From Isoptericola halalbus (lineage in GTDB: Bacteria; Actinomycetota; Actinomycetes; Actinomycetales; Cellulomonadaceae), in the NCBI GenBank assembly GCA_009663185.1, contig VJZX01000008.1, positions 62,001 to 126,000 on the forward strand: a stretch of 64,000 nucleotides of DNA, read 5' to 3'. The notes under the pieces are model-generated. The model made no database searches. It was not told the origin of the DNA and worked only from the letters and a program-made list of their open reading frames with translations. The first letter of the stretch is position 1, and every line of letters begins with the position of its first letter. A program made the translations under genes and the position numbers. Shown here in pieces: positions 1 to 13,766 of this stretch.

Positions 1-256
1 GTGTCTTGTACGGCTCGTTGCGCAGGGGCGCCGGGGGGTTCGTCGCGTCGAGCCCGGCCGGGAACCCGCACCGCGGGCAGTCCCAGGTGTCGGGAGCCTC
101 GACATCCTCGTTGGCGCAGAAGCTGGGCCGCGTCTCGTGCCCGTTGGCGCACCAGTAGGAGACCCGGACCCGGGGCGCGATCTCGCCGCGCTCCGTCTCC
201 CCTATCGGGCCCGCGCCCACGCGCGAGCCTCGGATTGCATGACCGGCAGTAGCCAC
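1..256 (-). CDS. rbpA: RNA polymerase-binding protein RbpA (3' end cut by window edge)
   Basis: RbpA is an actinobacterial RNA polymerase-binding protein that stabilises promoter complexes formed by the principal sigma factor. The first 85 codons are visible. The N-terminal motif IRGSRVGAGPIGE is typical of the family. C36, H40, C60 and C63 (in YWCANGH and WDCPRCGFPAG) match the zinc-ligand pattern of the Streptomyces protein. The GTG start at 256 is chosen because it lies about 10 nt after an AAGGTGAGG ribosome site and gives MATAGHAIRGSR. The stop and the C-terminal sigma-contacting region lie beyond the left edge. It follows secG on the same strand. Confidence 0.95.
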   Translation of the reverse strand, partial: MATAGHAIRGSRVGAGPIGETERGEIAPRVRVSYWCANGHETRPSFCANEDVEAPDTWDCPRCGFPAGLDATNPPAPLRNEPYKT

Positions 257-332
257 GTCGTGTCGCCCTCACCTTCGACTCAGTGGGCGTGCGCCCACGG
301 ACGATCGTCGTGCCGACGGTCCCGGTGGGGCG

Positions 333-575
333 TCAGCTGACCTTCTGGATGAGGCCGAGGAGCACGATCACGATCGCCCAGACCAGCGCGAAGCTGATCG
401 TGATGCGGTTGAGGTTGCGCTCGGCCACACCTGAGCTGCCCGCGGCGCTGGAGATGCCGCCGCCGAACATGTCCGACAGGCCGCCGCCCTTCCCCTTGTG
501 CATCAGGATGAGCAGGGTCAGGAACCCGCTGGTCAGGACCAGCAGGACCTGAAGGATGATCTGCAGCACGTCCAC
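333..575 (-). CDS. secG: Preprotein translocase subunit SecG
   Basis: SecG is the small accessory subunit of the SecYEG channel in the cytoplasmic membrane. The 80-residue protein has a hydrophobic helix at about 2-24, the conserved cytoplasmic loop HKGKGGGLSDMFGGG, and a second helix at about 56-76, which is the full SecG architecture. The GTG at 575 (VDVLQIILQ) follows a GAGG ribosome site; the frame stays open far upstream, but that extension is out-of-frame tpiA sequence. It lies downstream of tpiA after a 157-bp spacer rich in hairpins, so it is probably transcribed partly separately from the glycolytic genes. Confidence 0.93.
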   Translation of the reverse strand: MDVLQIILQVLLVLTSGFLTLLILMHKGKGGGLSDMFGGGISSAAGSSGVAERNLNRITISFALVWAIVIVLLGLIQKVS

Positions 576-602
576 GTGTGATACGTCCTCGTTCGGTTCT
601 CG

Positions 603-726
603 CCCGCCGCGCGGCGGGTTCCAGAGCCGGGACGGTGGTCCCGGCGGGGTCAAGACTAGGTGACGGACGCCTCGCAAGGCGAACCCCTGCGTTACCACTG
701 GGTTACCGCCTCGTGAGGCGTCCGTC
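603..726 (-). terminator. Cluster of three inverted repeats between tpiA and secG
   Basis: Three structures fill the tpiA-secG spacer. A 12-bp stem (662-673 with 715-726) begins 6 nt after the tpiA stop. An 8-bp stem with a GGTG loop lies at 626-645. A perfect 16-base palindrome lies at 603-618. None has a U-tract, which is usual for high-GC actinobacterial terminators. They probably end or attenuate the gap-pgk-tpiA transcript before secG, or protect its 3' end. Confidence 0.55.
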
Positions 727-732
727 CGCCCT

Positions 733-1524
733 TCAGGCGACGTGCGACTGGTACCGCACGATCTTGGCGAACTCCTCCGGGTCGAGGCTGGCGCCGCCGA
801 CGAGCGCGCCGTCGACGTCGGGCTGCGCCATGATCTGCGCGACGTTGCCCGACTTGACCGACCCGCCGTACAGCACGCGCACCGCGCCCGCGACCTCGTC
901 GTCGTACAGCTCCGCGAGCCGGGTACGGATCGCGCCGCAGACCTCCTGCGCGTCCTCCGGCGTGGCGACCTCGCCCGTGCCGATGGCCCACACCGGCTCG
1001 TAGGCGATGACGATCTGCGCGGCCTTGTCCGCCTCGACGCCGGCCAGCGCTGCGTCGAGCTGGGCGAGGGTGTAGGACACCTGGTCGCCGGCCTTGCGGA
1101 TGTCGAGGCCCTCGCCGACGCACAGAATCGGGGCGAGGCCGTGCTCGAGCGCGACCTTGACCTTGGCGGCCACCAGCTCGTCGCTCTCCGCGTGGTACTC
1201 GCGGCGCTCGGAGTGGCCCACGGCCACATAGGTGCAGCCGAGCCGGGACAGCATGGGCGCGGAGACCTCGCCCGTGTACGCGCCCGAGGTGTGCTGCGAC
1301 AGGTCCTGGGCGCCGTAGCGCAGGTCCAGCTTGTCGGCGTCGACCAGCGTCTGCACCGACCGCAGGTCGGTGAACGGCGGCAGGACGGCGACCTCGACGG
1401 CCTCGTAGTCGTGCTTGGCGTCCTTGAGGGTCCACGCGAGCTTCTGGACCGTCGCGATCGCCTCGGTGTGGTCCAGGTTCATCTTCCAGTTGCCCGCCAT
1501 GAGCGGCGTGCGGGTGCTTGCCAC
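733..1524 (-). CDS. tpiA: Triose-phosphate isomerase
   Basis: Cytosolic TIM-barrel enzyme that interconverts dihydroxyacetone phosphate and glyceraldehyde 3-phosphate. The 263-residue length is normal. Substrate-binding K14 lies in AGNWKMN, the electrophile H104 in VAVGHSERR, the catalytic base E176 in [12 protein letters not shown], and the phosphate-binding loop in LYGGSVK near the C-terminus. The ATG at 1524 gives the standard N-terminus. It is last in the gap-pgk-tpiA glycolytic run, 31 nt after pgk. Confidence 0.98.
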   Translation of the reverse strand: MASTRTPLMAGNWKMNLDHTEAIATVQKLAWTLKDAKHDYEAVEVAVLPPFTDLRSVQTLVDADKLDLRYGAQDLSQHTSGAYTGEVSAPMLSRLGCTYVAVGHSERREYHAESDELVAAKVKVALEHGLAPILCVGEGLDIRKAGDQVSYTLAQLDAALAGVEADKAAQIVIAYEPVWAIGTGEVATPEDAQEVCGAIRTRLAELYDDEVAGAVRVLYGGSVKSGNVAQIMAQPDVDGALVGGASLDPEEFAKIVRYQSHVA

Positions 1525-1555
1525 GGTGTCGTCTCCTTCTCTCGTCAGGCGTTCG

Positions 1556-2764
1556 TCAGGCGTTCTCGTCCGACAGGACCGTCAGGCCAGGCAGCTCCTT
1601 GCCCTCGAGCAGCTCGAGGCTCGCGCCGCCGCCCGTGGAGATGTGCGAGAAGCCGGCCTCGTCGAAGCCGAGCTGGCGCACGGCCGCGGCCGAGTCGCCG
1701 CCGCCCACGATGGAGAACGCGCCGGCCGCGGTCGCGTCGACGATGCCCTGGGCGACCGCACGGGTGCCGGCCGCGAAGGCGTCGAACTCGAACACGCCCA
1801 TGGGGCCGTTCCACGCGATCGTGCGGGCGTCGGCCAGCTTGCTCGCGAAGAGCTCGCCAGAGGCCGGGCCGATGTCGAGGCCCATGGTGCCCTCGGGGAT
1901 CGCGTCGGCCGCCACGGTCCGGTGCGGGGCGTCGGCGGCGAACGAGTCGGCCGCGACGATGTCGACCGGCAGGACGATCTCGACGCCGTTCGCCTCGGCC
2001 GTGCCGAGGTAGCCCTTGACGGTCTCGATCTGGTCGGCCTCCAGGAGCGACGAGCCGACTGAGTGCCCCTGCGCGGCGAGGAACGTGAACACCATGCCGC
2101 CGCCGATGAGCAGGCGGTCCGCCTTGGTGAGCAGGTTCTCGATGACGCCCAGCTTGTCCGAGACCTTCGACCCGCCCAGCACGACGGCGTACGGGCGCTG
2201 CGGGTCCGTCGTCGCGCGCGAGAGCGACCGGACCTCGGTGAGCACGAGCTCGCCCGCGGCTGCCGGCAGCACCTTGGCGACGTCGTACACCGACGCCTGC
2301 TTGCGGTGCACCACGCCGAAGCCGTCCGAGACGAACGCGTCGGCGAGCGCGGCGAGCTCACTCGCGAGCTCCTCGCGCTCGGCGTCGACCTTCGAGGTCT
2401 CGCGCGCGTCGAACCGGACGTTCTCGAGCAGCGCGACCTGACCGTCGGCCAGACCCTCGACCGTGGCCTTCGCCGACGGGCCGACGAGATCCTCGGCGAG
2501 CGCGACGTCCTGTCCGAGCAGCTCGCCGAGACGGGCGGCGACGGGTGCGAGCGAGTACTTCGGGTCCGGCGCACCCTTCGGACGGCCCAGGTGCGCCGTG
2601 ACGACGACGCGCGCGCCGGCGTCGACCAGGCGCTTCAGCGTGGGCAGCGCGGCACGGATGCGGCCGTCGTCGGTGATGGTCGTGCCGTCGAGCGGCACGT
2701 TGAAGTCGGAGCGGACGAGGACGCGCTTGCCGCGCAGGTCGCCCAGGGAGTCGATGGTCTGCAT
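1556..2764 (-). CDS. pgk: Phosphoglycerate kinase
   Basis: Transfers phosphate from 1,3-bisphosphoglycerate to ADP in glycolysis. The 402-residue protein is full length. It begins with the classic N-domain [16 protein letters not shown], continues with [16 protein letters not shown] in the hinge region, and ends with the C-domain nucleotide loop [14 protein letters not shown]. The ATG at 2764 gives [10 protein letters not shown]. It is separated from gap by 102 bp that hold a perfect 23-bp hairpin, and lies 31 nt upstream of tpiA, so the three glycolytic genes form one locus. Confidence 0.98.
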   Translation of the reverse strand: MQTIDSLGDLRGKRVLVRSDFNVPLDGTTITDDGRIRAALPTLKRLVDAGARVVVTAHLGRPKGAPDPKYSLAPVAARLGELLGQDVALAEDLVGPSAKATVEGLADGQVALLENVRFDARETSKVDAEREELASELAALADAFVSDGFGVVHRKQASVYDVAKVLPAAAGELVLTEVRSLSRATTDPQRPYAVVLGGSKVSDKLGVIENLLTKADRLLIGGGMVFTFLAAQGHSVGSSLLEADQIETVKGYLGTAEANGVEIVLPVDIVAADSFAADAPHRTVAADAIPEGTMGLDIGPASGELFASKLADARTIAWNGPMGVFEFDAFAAGTRAVAQGIVDATAAGAFSIVGGGDSAAAVRQLGFDEAGFSHISTGGGASLELLEGKELPGLTVLSDENA

Positions 2765-2792
2765 GAACGTACTCCAGGTGGTCGGACATGAC

Positions 2793-2842
2793 GACGTCCG
2801 TGGGCGCGCCGGCCGGTCGCGGCCGGCGCGCCCACGGACGTC
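2793..2842 (-). other. Perfect 23-bp intercistronic hairpin between gap and pgk
   Basis: The arms 2793-2815 and 2820-2842 are exact reverse complements with a 4-nt loop. The hairpin lies 24 nt after the gap stop and 28 nt before the pgk start. In a co-transcribed gap-pgk mRNA it would be an extremely stable GC-rich stem that could pause or partly terminate polymerase, or protect the 3' end of gap mRNA so that gap is expressed above pgk. Confidence 0.85.
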
Positions 2843-2866
2843 AGGGAGTCACTGCGGGAGCTGAGG

Positions 2867-4012
<1,146 letters not shown>

Positions 4013-4110
4013 TCACGTCGTCGTCACCTGACGCCGTCGAGCCTATACCCAACGTCCGCGCGACGCCGCACCGCGTCGCAGGGCGAGACGCGTGGTATGA
4101 CCATATATCC

Positions 4111-5091
4111 CTAGAGATCCAGCAGCTCCGGGCTCAGGCCGGCCTCGGTGTCCGGGACGCCGAGCTCGATCGCCCGCTTGTCCGCGGTCGACAGCAGCCG
4201 CCGGATGCGCCCGGCGACGGCGTCCTTGGACAACGGCGGGTCGGCCAGCTGCCCGAGCTCCTCCAGGGACGCCTCCTTGTGCGCGAGGCGGAGCTCGCCC
4301 GCCTGGCGCAGGTGCGCGGGCACGTCGTCGCCGAGGATCTCGAACGCGCGCTGGACCCGGGCGCCGGCAGCGACGGCGGCGCGCGCGGACCGGCGCAGGT
4401 TCGCGTCGTCGAAGTTGGCCAGACGGTTCGCGGTGCCACGCACCTCGCGGCGTGCGCGTCGCTCCTCCCACACCTCGAGCGTCGCGCTCGCACCCATCCG
4501 GCGGAGCATCTCGCTGATCGCGTCGCCGTCGCGGATGACGACACGGTCGATGCCGCGCACCTCTCGCGACTTGGCCTGCACGCCGAGCCGCCGCGCCGCG
4601 CCGACGAGCGCCAAGGCGGACTCCGGCCCCGGGCAGGTGACCTCGAGCGCCATCGACCGGCCGGGCTCGGTCAGTGACCCGTGCGCGAGGAACGCACCGC
4701 GCCACACGGCCTCGGCCTCCGGGATGCCCGCGGAGACCACCTCGGGCGACAGGCCGCGCACCGGCCGGCCCCTGCCGTCGAGCAGGCCGGTCTGCCGGGC
4801 CAGCGACTCGCCGTCGCGCACCACGCGCACGACATACCGGTTGTGCCTGCGCAGCCCGCCCGCGGCGACGACGATGAGCTCGCTCGCGTGCCCGTACATC
4901 TCGACGACGGCCTGGCGCAGGCGCGTGGCGACGGACTCGGTGTCGAGCTCGGCTTCGATGACCACGCGACCCGAGATGATGTGCAGCCCGCCCGAGAACC
5001 GCAGCATCGCGGAGACCTCGGCCTTGCGGCACGAGGTCTTGGTGACCTTGAGCCGTGCGAGTTCGTCCTTCACCTCTGCCGTGAGCGCCAT
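4111..5091 (-). CDS. whiA: DNA-binding protein WhiA
   Basis: WhiA is a transcription regulator of division and sporulation genes in Streptomyces and is conserved across Gram-positive bacteria. The 326-residue protein has an N-terminal degenerate LAGLIDADG-type fold ([18 protein letters not shown] and following) and a C-terminal helix-turn-helix region ([11 protein letters not shown] through [13 protein letters not shown]). The ATG at 5091 gives [14 protein letters not shown], the family N-terminus. It sits 62 nt after yvcK at the end of the conserved uvrC-rapZ-yvcK-whiA order. Nothing unusual is seen in the protein. Confidence 0.97.
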   Translation of the reverse strand: MALTAEVKDELARLKVTKTSCRKAEVSAMLRFSGGLHIISGRVVIEAELDTESVATRLRQAVVEMYGHASELIVVAAGGLRRHNRYVVRVVRDGESLARQTGLLDGRGRPVRGLSPEVVSAGIPEAEAVWRGAFLAHGSLTEPGRSMALEVTCPGPESALALVGAARRLGVQAKSREVRGIDRVVIRDGDAISEMLRRMGASATLEVWEERRARREVRGTANRLANFDDANLRRSARAAVAAGARVQRAFEILGDDVPAHLRQAGELRLAHKEASLEELGQLADPPLSKDAVAGRIRRLLSTADKRAIELGVPDTEAGLSPELLDL

Positions 5092-5153
5092 GGCGTCATC
5101 CTGCCACGCGCCGCCAGCACTCTCAGGTGCTCCGGGCACGGGGCCCAGCGCGC

Positions 5154-6161
5154 TCAGACGTCGCCGTAGACGCCCTCGAAGACGTCGCGGAACGCAGCCG
5201 CGAGGCGGAGCGCGTCGTGCCGCGGCGTGCCGTCGCCGCGCCGGACCTGGCGCATGACGAGGCGTGCACCCATGGCCGTGGCGGCCTCCGCGAGCTCGGC
5301 GACGTCCTCGACCGCCTGCGGGTCCGCGAGCACGGTGTCGACCCGCAGCCCGGGCGCATGCTTGTGCAGCGCCTCGAGGTGGTCGGTCGCCGTCAGGCCC
5401 CGCGTCTCGCCGCTCTCCGCGCTGAGGTTGAGGGTCACGCACCGCCGCGCCTTCGTCTCGTGGAGGGCCGCCGCGAGCTCGGGGACGAGGAGATGCACGA
5501 GCACCGACGAGTACCACGAGCCGGGCCCGAGCACGACCCAGTCGGCCTCTCGGACAGCGGCGACGGCCTCGGGGCACGCGGGCGGGTCGGCCGGGACGAG
5601 CCGCAGCTGGTCGATGCGCCCGGAGGTCACCGCGACGCGGCTCTGCCCGACGACGGTCTCGGACGCCGGGCGGGTGCCGTCGTCATGCCGCACGTCCGCC
5701 TCGACCACGAGCGGCACGGCCGCCATCGGTACGACACGGCCCCGGGCGCCGAGCAGGCGGCCCACCCAGTCGAGGCCGGTGACGGTGTCGCCGAGCATGT
5801 TCCACAGGGCCACGATGAGCAGGTTGCCCATGGCGTGGTTGTCGAGCTCGCCCTCGGACGCGAAGCGGTGCTGCAGCAGGTCGCTCCACGTGCGGCCCCA
5901 CTCCGAGTCGTCGCACAGCGCGGCGAGCGCCATGCGCAGGTCGCCGGGCGGCAGCACCCCGAGCTCGTCGCGCAGCCGACCCGACGAGCCGCCGTCGTCG
6001 GCCACCGTCACGACGGCGGTGAGGCGGTCGGAGACGTGCCGCAGCGCCTGCAGGCTCGCGGACAGCCCGTGGCCACCCCCGAGCGCCACGACCGCAGGGC
6101 CGCGAGACCCGCCGACGCCCAACGGACCGCGCGGGGCCGGACCGGTGCTCAGCCCGCTCAC
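5154..6161 (-). CDS. yvcK: YvcK family protein (gluconeogenesis factor / UDP-GlcNAc-binding regulator)
   Basis: YvcK/CuvA-type proteins have a CofD-like fold, bind UDP-sugars and are needed for cell shape and peptidoglycan regulation. The family motifs [34 protein letters not shown] and [13 protein letters not shown] are present, with LGPGSWYSS in the second half. The GTG at 6161 overlaps the rapZ stop by 4 nt (GTGA) and is preceded by GGGGAAGGA. This gives 335 residues and points to translational coupling to rapZ. Confidence 0.95.
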   Translation of the reverse strand: MSGLSTGPAPRGPLGVGGSRGPAVVALGGGHGLSASLQALRHVSDRLTAVVTVADDGGSSGRLRDELGVLPPGDLRMALAALCDDSEWGRTWSDLLQHRFASEGELDNHAMGNLLIVALWNMLGDTVTGLDWVGRLLGARGRVVPMAAVPLVVEADVRHDDGTRPASETVVGQSRVAVTSGRIDQLRLVPADPPACPEAVAAVREADWVVLGPGSWYSSVLVHLLVPELAAALHETKARRCVTLNLSAESGETRGLTATDHLEALHKHAPGLRVDTVLADPQAVEDVAELAEAATAMGARLVMRQVRRGDGTPRHDALRLAAAFRDVFEGVYGDV

Positions 6162-7093
6162 TCCTTCCCCAGGTCGCGCGCCGTGACCGTGACGCGGTGG
6201 CCGAGCCCACGCAGGCGTGCGGCGATCGACTCCGCGATCGCGACCGACCGGTGCTTCCCGCCCGTGCACCCCACGGCGACGGTCACGTAGCGCTTCTCCT
6301 CGTGCAGGTAGCCGGCGAGGACCGGCTCGAGCGCCGACACGTACCTCTCGACGAACTCGGTCGCCCCGGGCCGGCTGAGGACGTAGTCGCGGACGGGCAT
6401 GTCGTGTCCGGTGAGGTGGCGCAGCTCGGTGATCCAGTAGGGATTGGCCAGGAACCGCACGTCGACGACGTGATCGGCGTCGAGCGGCAGCCCGTACTTG
6501 AAGCCGAACGAGACGATGTTGACCCGCAGCGACTCCGGTGCGCCGTCGGCGACCGCAGCCCGGATCTCGCGAGCGAGGTCGTGCACGGACAGGTCGGAGG
6601 TGTCTATGACGACGTCGGCCTGCTCGGAGATCGACGCGAGGATGCGCCGCTCGGCCTCGATCCCATCGAGGATGCGGCCGTCCCCCTGCAGCGGGTGCGG
6701 TCGGCGCACCTGCTCGAACCGGCGCACCAGGACCTCGTCGGTCGCGTCAAGGAACAGGATCCGGTAGAAGACACCGTTGTCCCCCAGGTGCCGCAGCACC
6801 TGGGCGAGCTCGGAGAAGTACTCACGCCCGCGCACGTCGACGACCGCGGCGATCCGTTCGACGGACGAGCCCGAGCGCGTCATGAGGTCGACCAGCGGCA
6901 CGAGCATCATGGGCGGCAGGTTGTCGACGACGAACCAGTCGAGGTCCTCGAGCACCGCTGCAGCGCGCGTGCGTCCGGCGCCGGACATGCCCGTGATGAT
7001 GAGGACCTCGGGCTCGCGACTCTCGGGGGCCGGGGTGGCCGCCTCGATGGCCGGGATGCCCGCGGGGACGGTGATCGGCGAGGGCTCGGTCAT
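6158..7093 (-). CDS. rapZ: RNase adapter protein RapZ
   Basis: RapZ-family P-loop protein; in E. coli it directs RNase E to the small RNA GlmZ, while the actinobacterial role is less clear. The Walker A loop is GMSGAGRT, followed by [12 protein letters not shown]. The conserved C-terminal motifs are [18 protein letters not shown] and [11 protein letters not shown], the last a likely ligand-binding loop. The protein is 311 residues. The ATG at 7093 overlaps the uvrC stop by 4 nt (ATGA). The first 25 or so residues form a low-complexity extension before the P-loop domain. Confidence 0.95.
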   Translation of the reverse strand: MTEPSPITVPAGIPAIEAATPAPESREPEVLIITGMSGAGRTRAAAVLEDLDWFVVDNLPPMMLVPLVDLMTRSGSSVERIAAVVDVRGREYFSELAQVLRHLGDNGVFYRILFLDATDEVLVRRFEQVRRPHPLQGDGRILDGIEAERRILASISEQADVVIDTSDLSVHDLAREIRAAVADGAPESLRVNIVSFGFKYGLPLDADHVVDVRFLANPYWITELRHLTGHDMPVRDYVLSRPGATEFVERYVSALEPVLAGYLHEEKRYVTVAVGCTGGKHRSVAIAESIAARLRGLGHRVTVTARDLGKE

Positions 7094-9135
7094 GCGCCCA
7101 GCATGCCAGCCCGGCCCGCCTCGGGCGCGGCCGACCCTCCCTCGGCCTGCGACGACGCCCCGAGCGCGGCGAGAACGGCTGCGGCCGTGCGCTCCCCCAT
7201 CCCGCGCACGGTGGCGATCTCCTCGACGCTCGCCGCGCGCAGGCGCTTGAGCGAACCGAAGTGGCTCAGCAGCGCCTTCTTGCGGGCCGGGCCGAGGCCC
7301 GGCACGTCGTCCAGGGCGGACGCCGTCATGCCCTTGCTGCGCCGGCGCCGGTGCTGGGTGATGGCGAACCGGTGAGCCTCGTCGCGCACGCGCTGGAGCA
7401 GGTACAGGCCCTCGGACGCGCGCTGGAGGATCACGGGGTAGTCCTCCCCCGGGAGCCACACCTCCTCGAGCCGCTTGGCGAGCCCGCAGAGCGCGACGTC
7501 GGTGACCCCCAGCTCCTCGAGGGCGCGCGCGGCGGCCGCCACCTGGGGTGGGCCGCCGTCGACCACGACGAGGTTCGGCGGGTAGGCGAAGCGCCGGCTC
7601 TTCTCGACTGGCGCGTCCGGCGCGATCTCGCCCGACGCCGTCTCCTCGCCCATGGTGTCGACCTCGACCTCGCCCAGACGCGAGCGCTCCTGGAGGTACC
7701 GGCGGAAGCGGCGCGTGATCACCTCGTGCATCGCAGCGGTGTCGTCCCGAGCGCCCTCGCCCTCGGGGCCGCGGATCGAGAAGCTGCGGTACTCGCTCTT
7801 GCGCGGGAGCCCGTCCTCGAACACGACCATCGACGCCGACTGGTAGGTGCCCTGCGTGTGCGAGACGTCGTAGCACTCGATGCGCAGCGGCGCCTGGTCC
7901 ATCCCGAGCGCCTCCTGGATCTCCTGGAGCGCCTGGCTTCGGGTGGTCAGGTCACCGGCCCGGCGCGTGCGGTGCAGCGCGAGCGCGTGCTCGGCGTTCT
8001 TGCGGACCGTCTCGGCGAGCTCGCGCTTGTCGCCTCGCTGCGGCACGCGCACGTCGACGCGCGCGCCGCGCACGCCCGTGAGCCACGCCATGACCTGGTC
8101 CGGGTCCGGCGGGAGCACCGGGACGAGCACCTCGCGCGGGACGGCGTCGCGTGCGGCGACCCGGTCCTGCGGGTCGGCGCCGCCACGCAGGGATTCCTCG
8201 GCCGGCCCGTACACCTGCTGCAGCAGGTGCTCCACGAGCTCGGCGTCCGTGATGTCCTCGACCTTCTCGACGATCCACCCTCGCTGGCCGCGGATGCGTC
8301 CCCCGCGGACGTGGAAGACCTGCACCGCCGCCTCGAGCTCGTCGCCCACGAGCGCGAAGACGTCGGCGTCGGTGCCGTCCCGCAGGACCACCGCGTTCTT
8401 CTCGGTGGCGCGGCGCAGCGCCTGGATGTCGTCCCGGAGGCGCGCCGCCTGCTCGTAGTCGAGCTCGGCGGCGGCCTCCTGCATGCGCTGCGTCAGCCGC
8501 TTCTCGAAGCGCGCGGTGTCGCCCGCCATGAAGTCGCAGAAGTCCAGCGCGAGCTGCCGGTGGTCCTCGATGCCGATGCGTCCCACGCAGGGCGCCGAGC
8601 ACTTGTCGATGTAGCCGAGCAGGCAGGGCCGGCCCGTCTGGTGCGCCCGTTTGTACACGCCGGCCGAGCAGGTCCGGATCGGAAAGACGCGCAGCAGCAG
8701 GTCGAGCGTCTCGCGGATCGCCCAGGCGTGACCGTACGGGCCGAAGTACCGCGTACCGGGACGCTTCGCCCCGCGCATGACCTGCGCGCGCGGGACTTGC
8801 TCCCCCATCGTCACGGCGAGGTACGGGTACGACTTGTCGTCGCGGTACTTGACGTTGAACCGCGGGTCGAACTCCTTGATCCACGTGAACTCGAGTGCGA
8901 GCGCCTCGACCTCGGTGTGGACCATGGTCCACTCGACCGACGCCGCCGTGCTCACCATGCGGCGCGTGCGCTCGTGCAGGTTCGTGACGTCCTGGAAGTA
9001 GCTCGACAGGCGCGCACGGAGGTTCTTCGCCTTGCCCACGTAGATGACACGTCCGTGCTCGTCACGGAACCGGTAGACGCCCGGCGAGGTGGGGATCTCC
9101 CCCGGCTTCGGTCGGTAGGTCGCTGGGTCGGCCAT
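7090..9135 (-). CDS. uvrC: Excinuclease ABC subunit C
   Basis: UvrC makes both incisions in nucleotide excision repair. The N-terminal GIY-YIG nuclease domain is [19 protein letters not shown], followed by a Cys-containing region, the UvrB-interacting UVR motif ([16 protein letters not shown]), the RNase H-like nuclease domain (VVVDGGPPQ) and C-terminal helix-hairpin-helix repeats ([22 protein letters not shown]). The 681-residue length fits high-GC Gram-positives. The ATG at 9135 starts 15 nt after the OsmC gene; the open frame extends upstream but only over OsmC sequence. The spacing to a purine-rich site is poor, so the exact start carries some doubt. Confidence 0.97.
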   Translation of the reverse strand: MADPATYRPKPGEIPTSPGVYRFRDEHGRVIYVGKAKNLRARLSSYFQDVTNLHERTRRMVSTAASVEWTMVHTEVEALALEFTWIKEFDPRFNVKYRDDKSYPYLAVTMGEQVPRAQVMRGAKRPGTRYFGPYGHAWAIRETLDLLLRVFPIRTCSAGVYKRAHQTGRPCLLGYIDKCSAPCVGRIGIEDHRQLALDFCDFMAGDTARFEKRLTQRMQEAAAELDYEQAARLRDDIQALRRATEKNAVVLRDGTDADVFALVGDELEAAVQVFHVRGGRIRGQRGWIVEKVEDITDAELVEHLLQQVYGPAEESLRGGADPQDRVAARDAVPREVLVPVLPPDPDQVMAWLTGVRGARVDVRVPQRGDKRELAETVRKNAEHALALHRTRRAGDLTTRSQALQEIQEALGMDQAPLRIECYDVSHTQGTYQSASMVVFEDGLPRKSEYRSFSIRGPEGEGARDDTAAMHEVITRRFRRYLQERSRLGEVEVDTMGEETASGEIAPDAPVEKSRRFAYPPNLVVVDGGPPQVAAAARALEELGVTDVALCGLAKRLEEVWLPGEDYPVILQRASEGLYLLQRVRDEAHRFAITQHRRRRSKGMTASALDDVPGLGPARKKALLSHFGSLKRLRAASVEEIATVRGMGERTAAAVLAALGASSQAEGGSAAPEAGRAGMLGA

Positions 9136-9149
9136 CCTGCCAGCGTAGG

Positions 9150-9665
9150 TCAGGGTCCCGACACCGCTGTCGTGCGCACGGGGGCCGGCTCGACCAGGAC
9201 GGGGAAGTTGACCGAGCTCGAGATGAAGCACATGGCGTGCGCCTTGTGGTGCAGCCCGGCGAGCGCCTCGTCGTTCACTCCAGGGCCGGGGTCGACGACG
9301 ACGCGCGGGTGCAGCGTGACGTCGGTGAACTTGCCCTCGCCGCGCGCCTCGACCCTCATCGTGCCGGTCGCGTCGTCGGCATACTCGCGCACGACGACGC
9401 CGGTCTCGGCCGCCAGGTGCAGGAACCACAGCATGTGGCACTGCGCGAGGCTCGAGACGAACAGCTCCTCGGGGTTGTAGCGCCTCGGGTCGCCACGGAA
9501 CGAAGGGTCGGCGCTGCCGGGCAGCGTGGGCTTGCCCGCGATACGCACGTCGTGGTCGCGCGAGTAGGCCGTGTACGACGTCGTCCCGACGTCATCTCCC
9601 GGCGTTCCGGCGGGCTTCTGTGCGGGCCAGGTGATGGTCACGGCGTACGCGTGGTGGGCTCCCAT
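9150..9665 (-). CDS. OsmC family protein (probable organic peroxide reductase)
   Basis: OsmC/Ohr proteins are thiol peroxidases that reduce organic peroxides with a pair of cysteines. C76 lies in [13 protein letters not shown] and C146 in [16 protein letters not shown], the two expected positions. The upstream [14 protein letters not shown] is the OsmC-subfamily signature. The 171-residue length is slightly long because of an N-terminal extension. The ATG at 9665 gives [13 protein letters not shown]. It is 14 nt upstream of uvrC and may be co-transcribed with it. Substrate preference cannot be told from sequence. Confidence 0.9.
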   Translation of the reverse strand: MGAHHAYAVTITWPAQKPAGTPGDDVGTTSYTAYSRDHDVRIAGKPTLPGSADPSFRGDPRRYNPEELFVSSLAQCHMLWFLHLAAETGVVVREYADDATGTMRVEARGEGKFTDVTLHPRVVVDPGPGVNDEALAGLHHKAHAMCFISSSVNFPVLVEPAPVRTTAVSGP

Positions 9666-9682
9666 GGGCCAAAACTAGGGGG

Positions 9683-12580
<2,898 letters not shown>

Positions 12581-12609
12581 CGCAGCATCGTACGGTGCAC
12601 CACCCACAT

Positions 12610-12625
12610 TCGCACAAGTGTTCTA
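12610..12625 (-). promoter_or_regulatory. Candidate LexA (SOS) box upstream of uvrA
   Basis: On the minus strand the site reads TAGAAC-ACTT-GTGCGA. It matches 10 of 12 half-site positions of the actinobacterial SOS consensus TCGAAC-N4-GTTCGA. It ends 30 nt before the chosen uvrA start. uvrA is a LexA target in mycobacteria and corynebacteria. I saw no comparable site before uvrB, uvrC or polA. The two mismatches keep confidence moderate. Confidence 0.5.
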
Positions 12626-12630
12626 CGGCA

Positions 12631-13383
12631 TCACTGGGCGTCCGGGAGCAGCGTCGGGGTGATGCGCTCCTCGTGCGCGACCGGGTTGCCGTCGACGACC
12701 TCGCGCGACACGCCGTACGCGCCGGCGTCACGCCGCTCGCTGACGACGTCCGCCAGGACCGCGTCCTCGCCCGCACCCCGGTAGACGAGGCCAACACCGT
12801 CGTCGGTCGCGAACGACGTCGGCAGCACGCCTGCGGCCACCGCCTCGTGCAGGACCGGGCGCCGGTGCTCCTCGGTGTCGTAGTGGACTCCGTTGCCGTA
12901 CGGCACGAACCCGAGACCGTCGGTCACGACGGCGAGCTCGGGACCGAACGAGTCTGTCGGGCCGCCGACGTGCCAGCACAGCGAGCCGGCGCTGATCCCG
13001 CCGAGCACGACCCCCGCCTCCCACGCGCGACGCAGCACGGCGTCGAGCCCGTGCGCGCGCCAGACCGCCAGCAGGTTGACGACGGACCCGCCGCCGACCC
13101 AGACGACGTCGTGCTCGAGCACGAACCCCTCGACGTCGTCGACGTTCGGCATCGTGAACAGCCGCAGGTGGGTCATGCGCATGCCGGCGACGCGCGCCGC
13201 CTCGTCGAGCTCGGCCTCCCACCATCGCTGGTCGCCGCTCGCCGTCCCGACGTGCAGCACACGTGGCGTCCCGTCGGCGCCGGCGAGGTCGGCGGCGTGC
13301 CGGACAAGCGGGCCGAGGCCCAGGCGCGTCCGGCGGCCTGGCACCCAGCCGCCCGAGGTGGCGAGGATCGTGGGCTCGGGCAT
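12631..13383 (-). CDS. Peptidase E (family S51 dipeptidase-like)
   Basis: S51 peptidases such as PepE cleave Asp-X dipeptides with a serine nucleophile on a class I glutamine amidotransferase-like fold. The nucleophile motif GGISAGSLCWH is clear, preceded by VWVGGGSVVNLLAVW and followed by YDTEEHRRPVL. The ATG at 13383 (MPEPTILATSGGW) gives 250 residues; earlier codons in frame lie in the divergent intergenic space. It is divergently oriented to the YciI gene, 80 bp away. Whether it is a true aspartyl dipeptidase or a cyanophycinase-like relative cannot be settled from sequence alone. Confidence 0.85.
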   Translation of the reverse strand: MPEPTILATSGGWVPGRRTRLGLGPLVRHAADLAGADGTPRVLHVGTASGDQRWWEAELDEAARVAGMRMTHLRLFTMPNVDDVEGFVLEHDVVWVGGGSVVNLLAVWRAHGLDAVLRRAWEAGVVLGGISAGSLCWHVGGPTDSFGPELAVVTDGLGFVPYGNGVHYDTEEHRRPVLHEAVAAGVLPTSFATDDGVGLVYRGAGEDAVLADVVSERRDAGAYGVSREVVDGNPVAHEERITPTLLPDAQ

Positions 13384-13463
13384 GGTGGCGAGCGTAGCGG
13401 AACGCGACGACCGCCGACAGGACGCCACGACCGTCCCGCCCGCGCACATGCTTGGATGCGCCC

Positions 13464-13763
13464 ATGGCCACCTTCGCCGTCACCTACGCGTACAGCGACG
13501 ACACCGACCGTCTCGACGCGGTGCGTCCTGAGCACCGCGCCTACCTGGGCGACCTCAACGCCCGCGGCGTCGTCCGCGCCTCTGGGCCGCTGCCCGCCAC
13601 TGACGACGCGCCCGCGGGCGCGCTCCTGGTGGTCGAGGCCGATGACGTCACGCGAGCTCTCGAGGTGCTCGACGACGACCCGTTCCGGCGCGAGGGCCTG
13701 GTCGTCCGGCGCACGGCACGCGAGTGGGTGCCGGTGATCGGTGGCTTCGCCGAGCCGGCCTGA
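13464..13763 (+). CDS. YciI-like protein
   Basis: Small dimeric alpha/beta-barrel protein of the YCII family (99 residues, about the usual size). The start is ATFAVTYAYSDD, with the conserved EHRAYLGDLNARGVV segment carrying the family His, then ASGPLPA and ALLVVEADD. The ATG at 13464 matches family N-termini better than the in-frame ATG four codons earlier. Enzymatic function is unknown for most members. It converges with terC on the opposite strand, with only 3 bp between stops. Confidence 0.85.
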   Translation: MATFAVTYAYSDDTDRLDAVRPEHRAYLGDLNARGVVRASGPLPATDDAPAGALLVVEADDVTRALEVLDDDPFRREGLVVRRTAREWVPVIGGFAEPA

Positions 13764-13766
13764 GCT

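Noticed and set aside
1543-1566. Duplicated GTCAGGCGTTC at the pgk stop
   Set aside because: Only two short copies; probably a slippage duplication with no visible role.
4040-4110. gap promoter with a TATAGGCT -10 element
   Set aside because: No acceptable -35 hexamer at 16-18 bp spacing could be found, so it is not listed as a feature.
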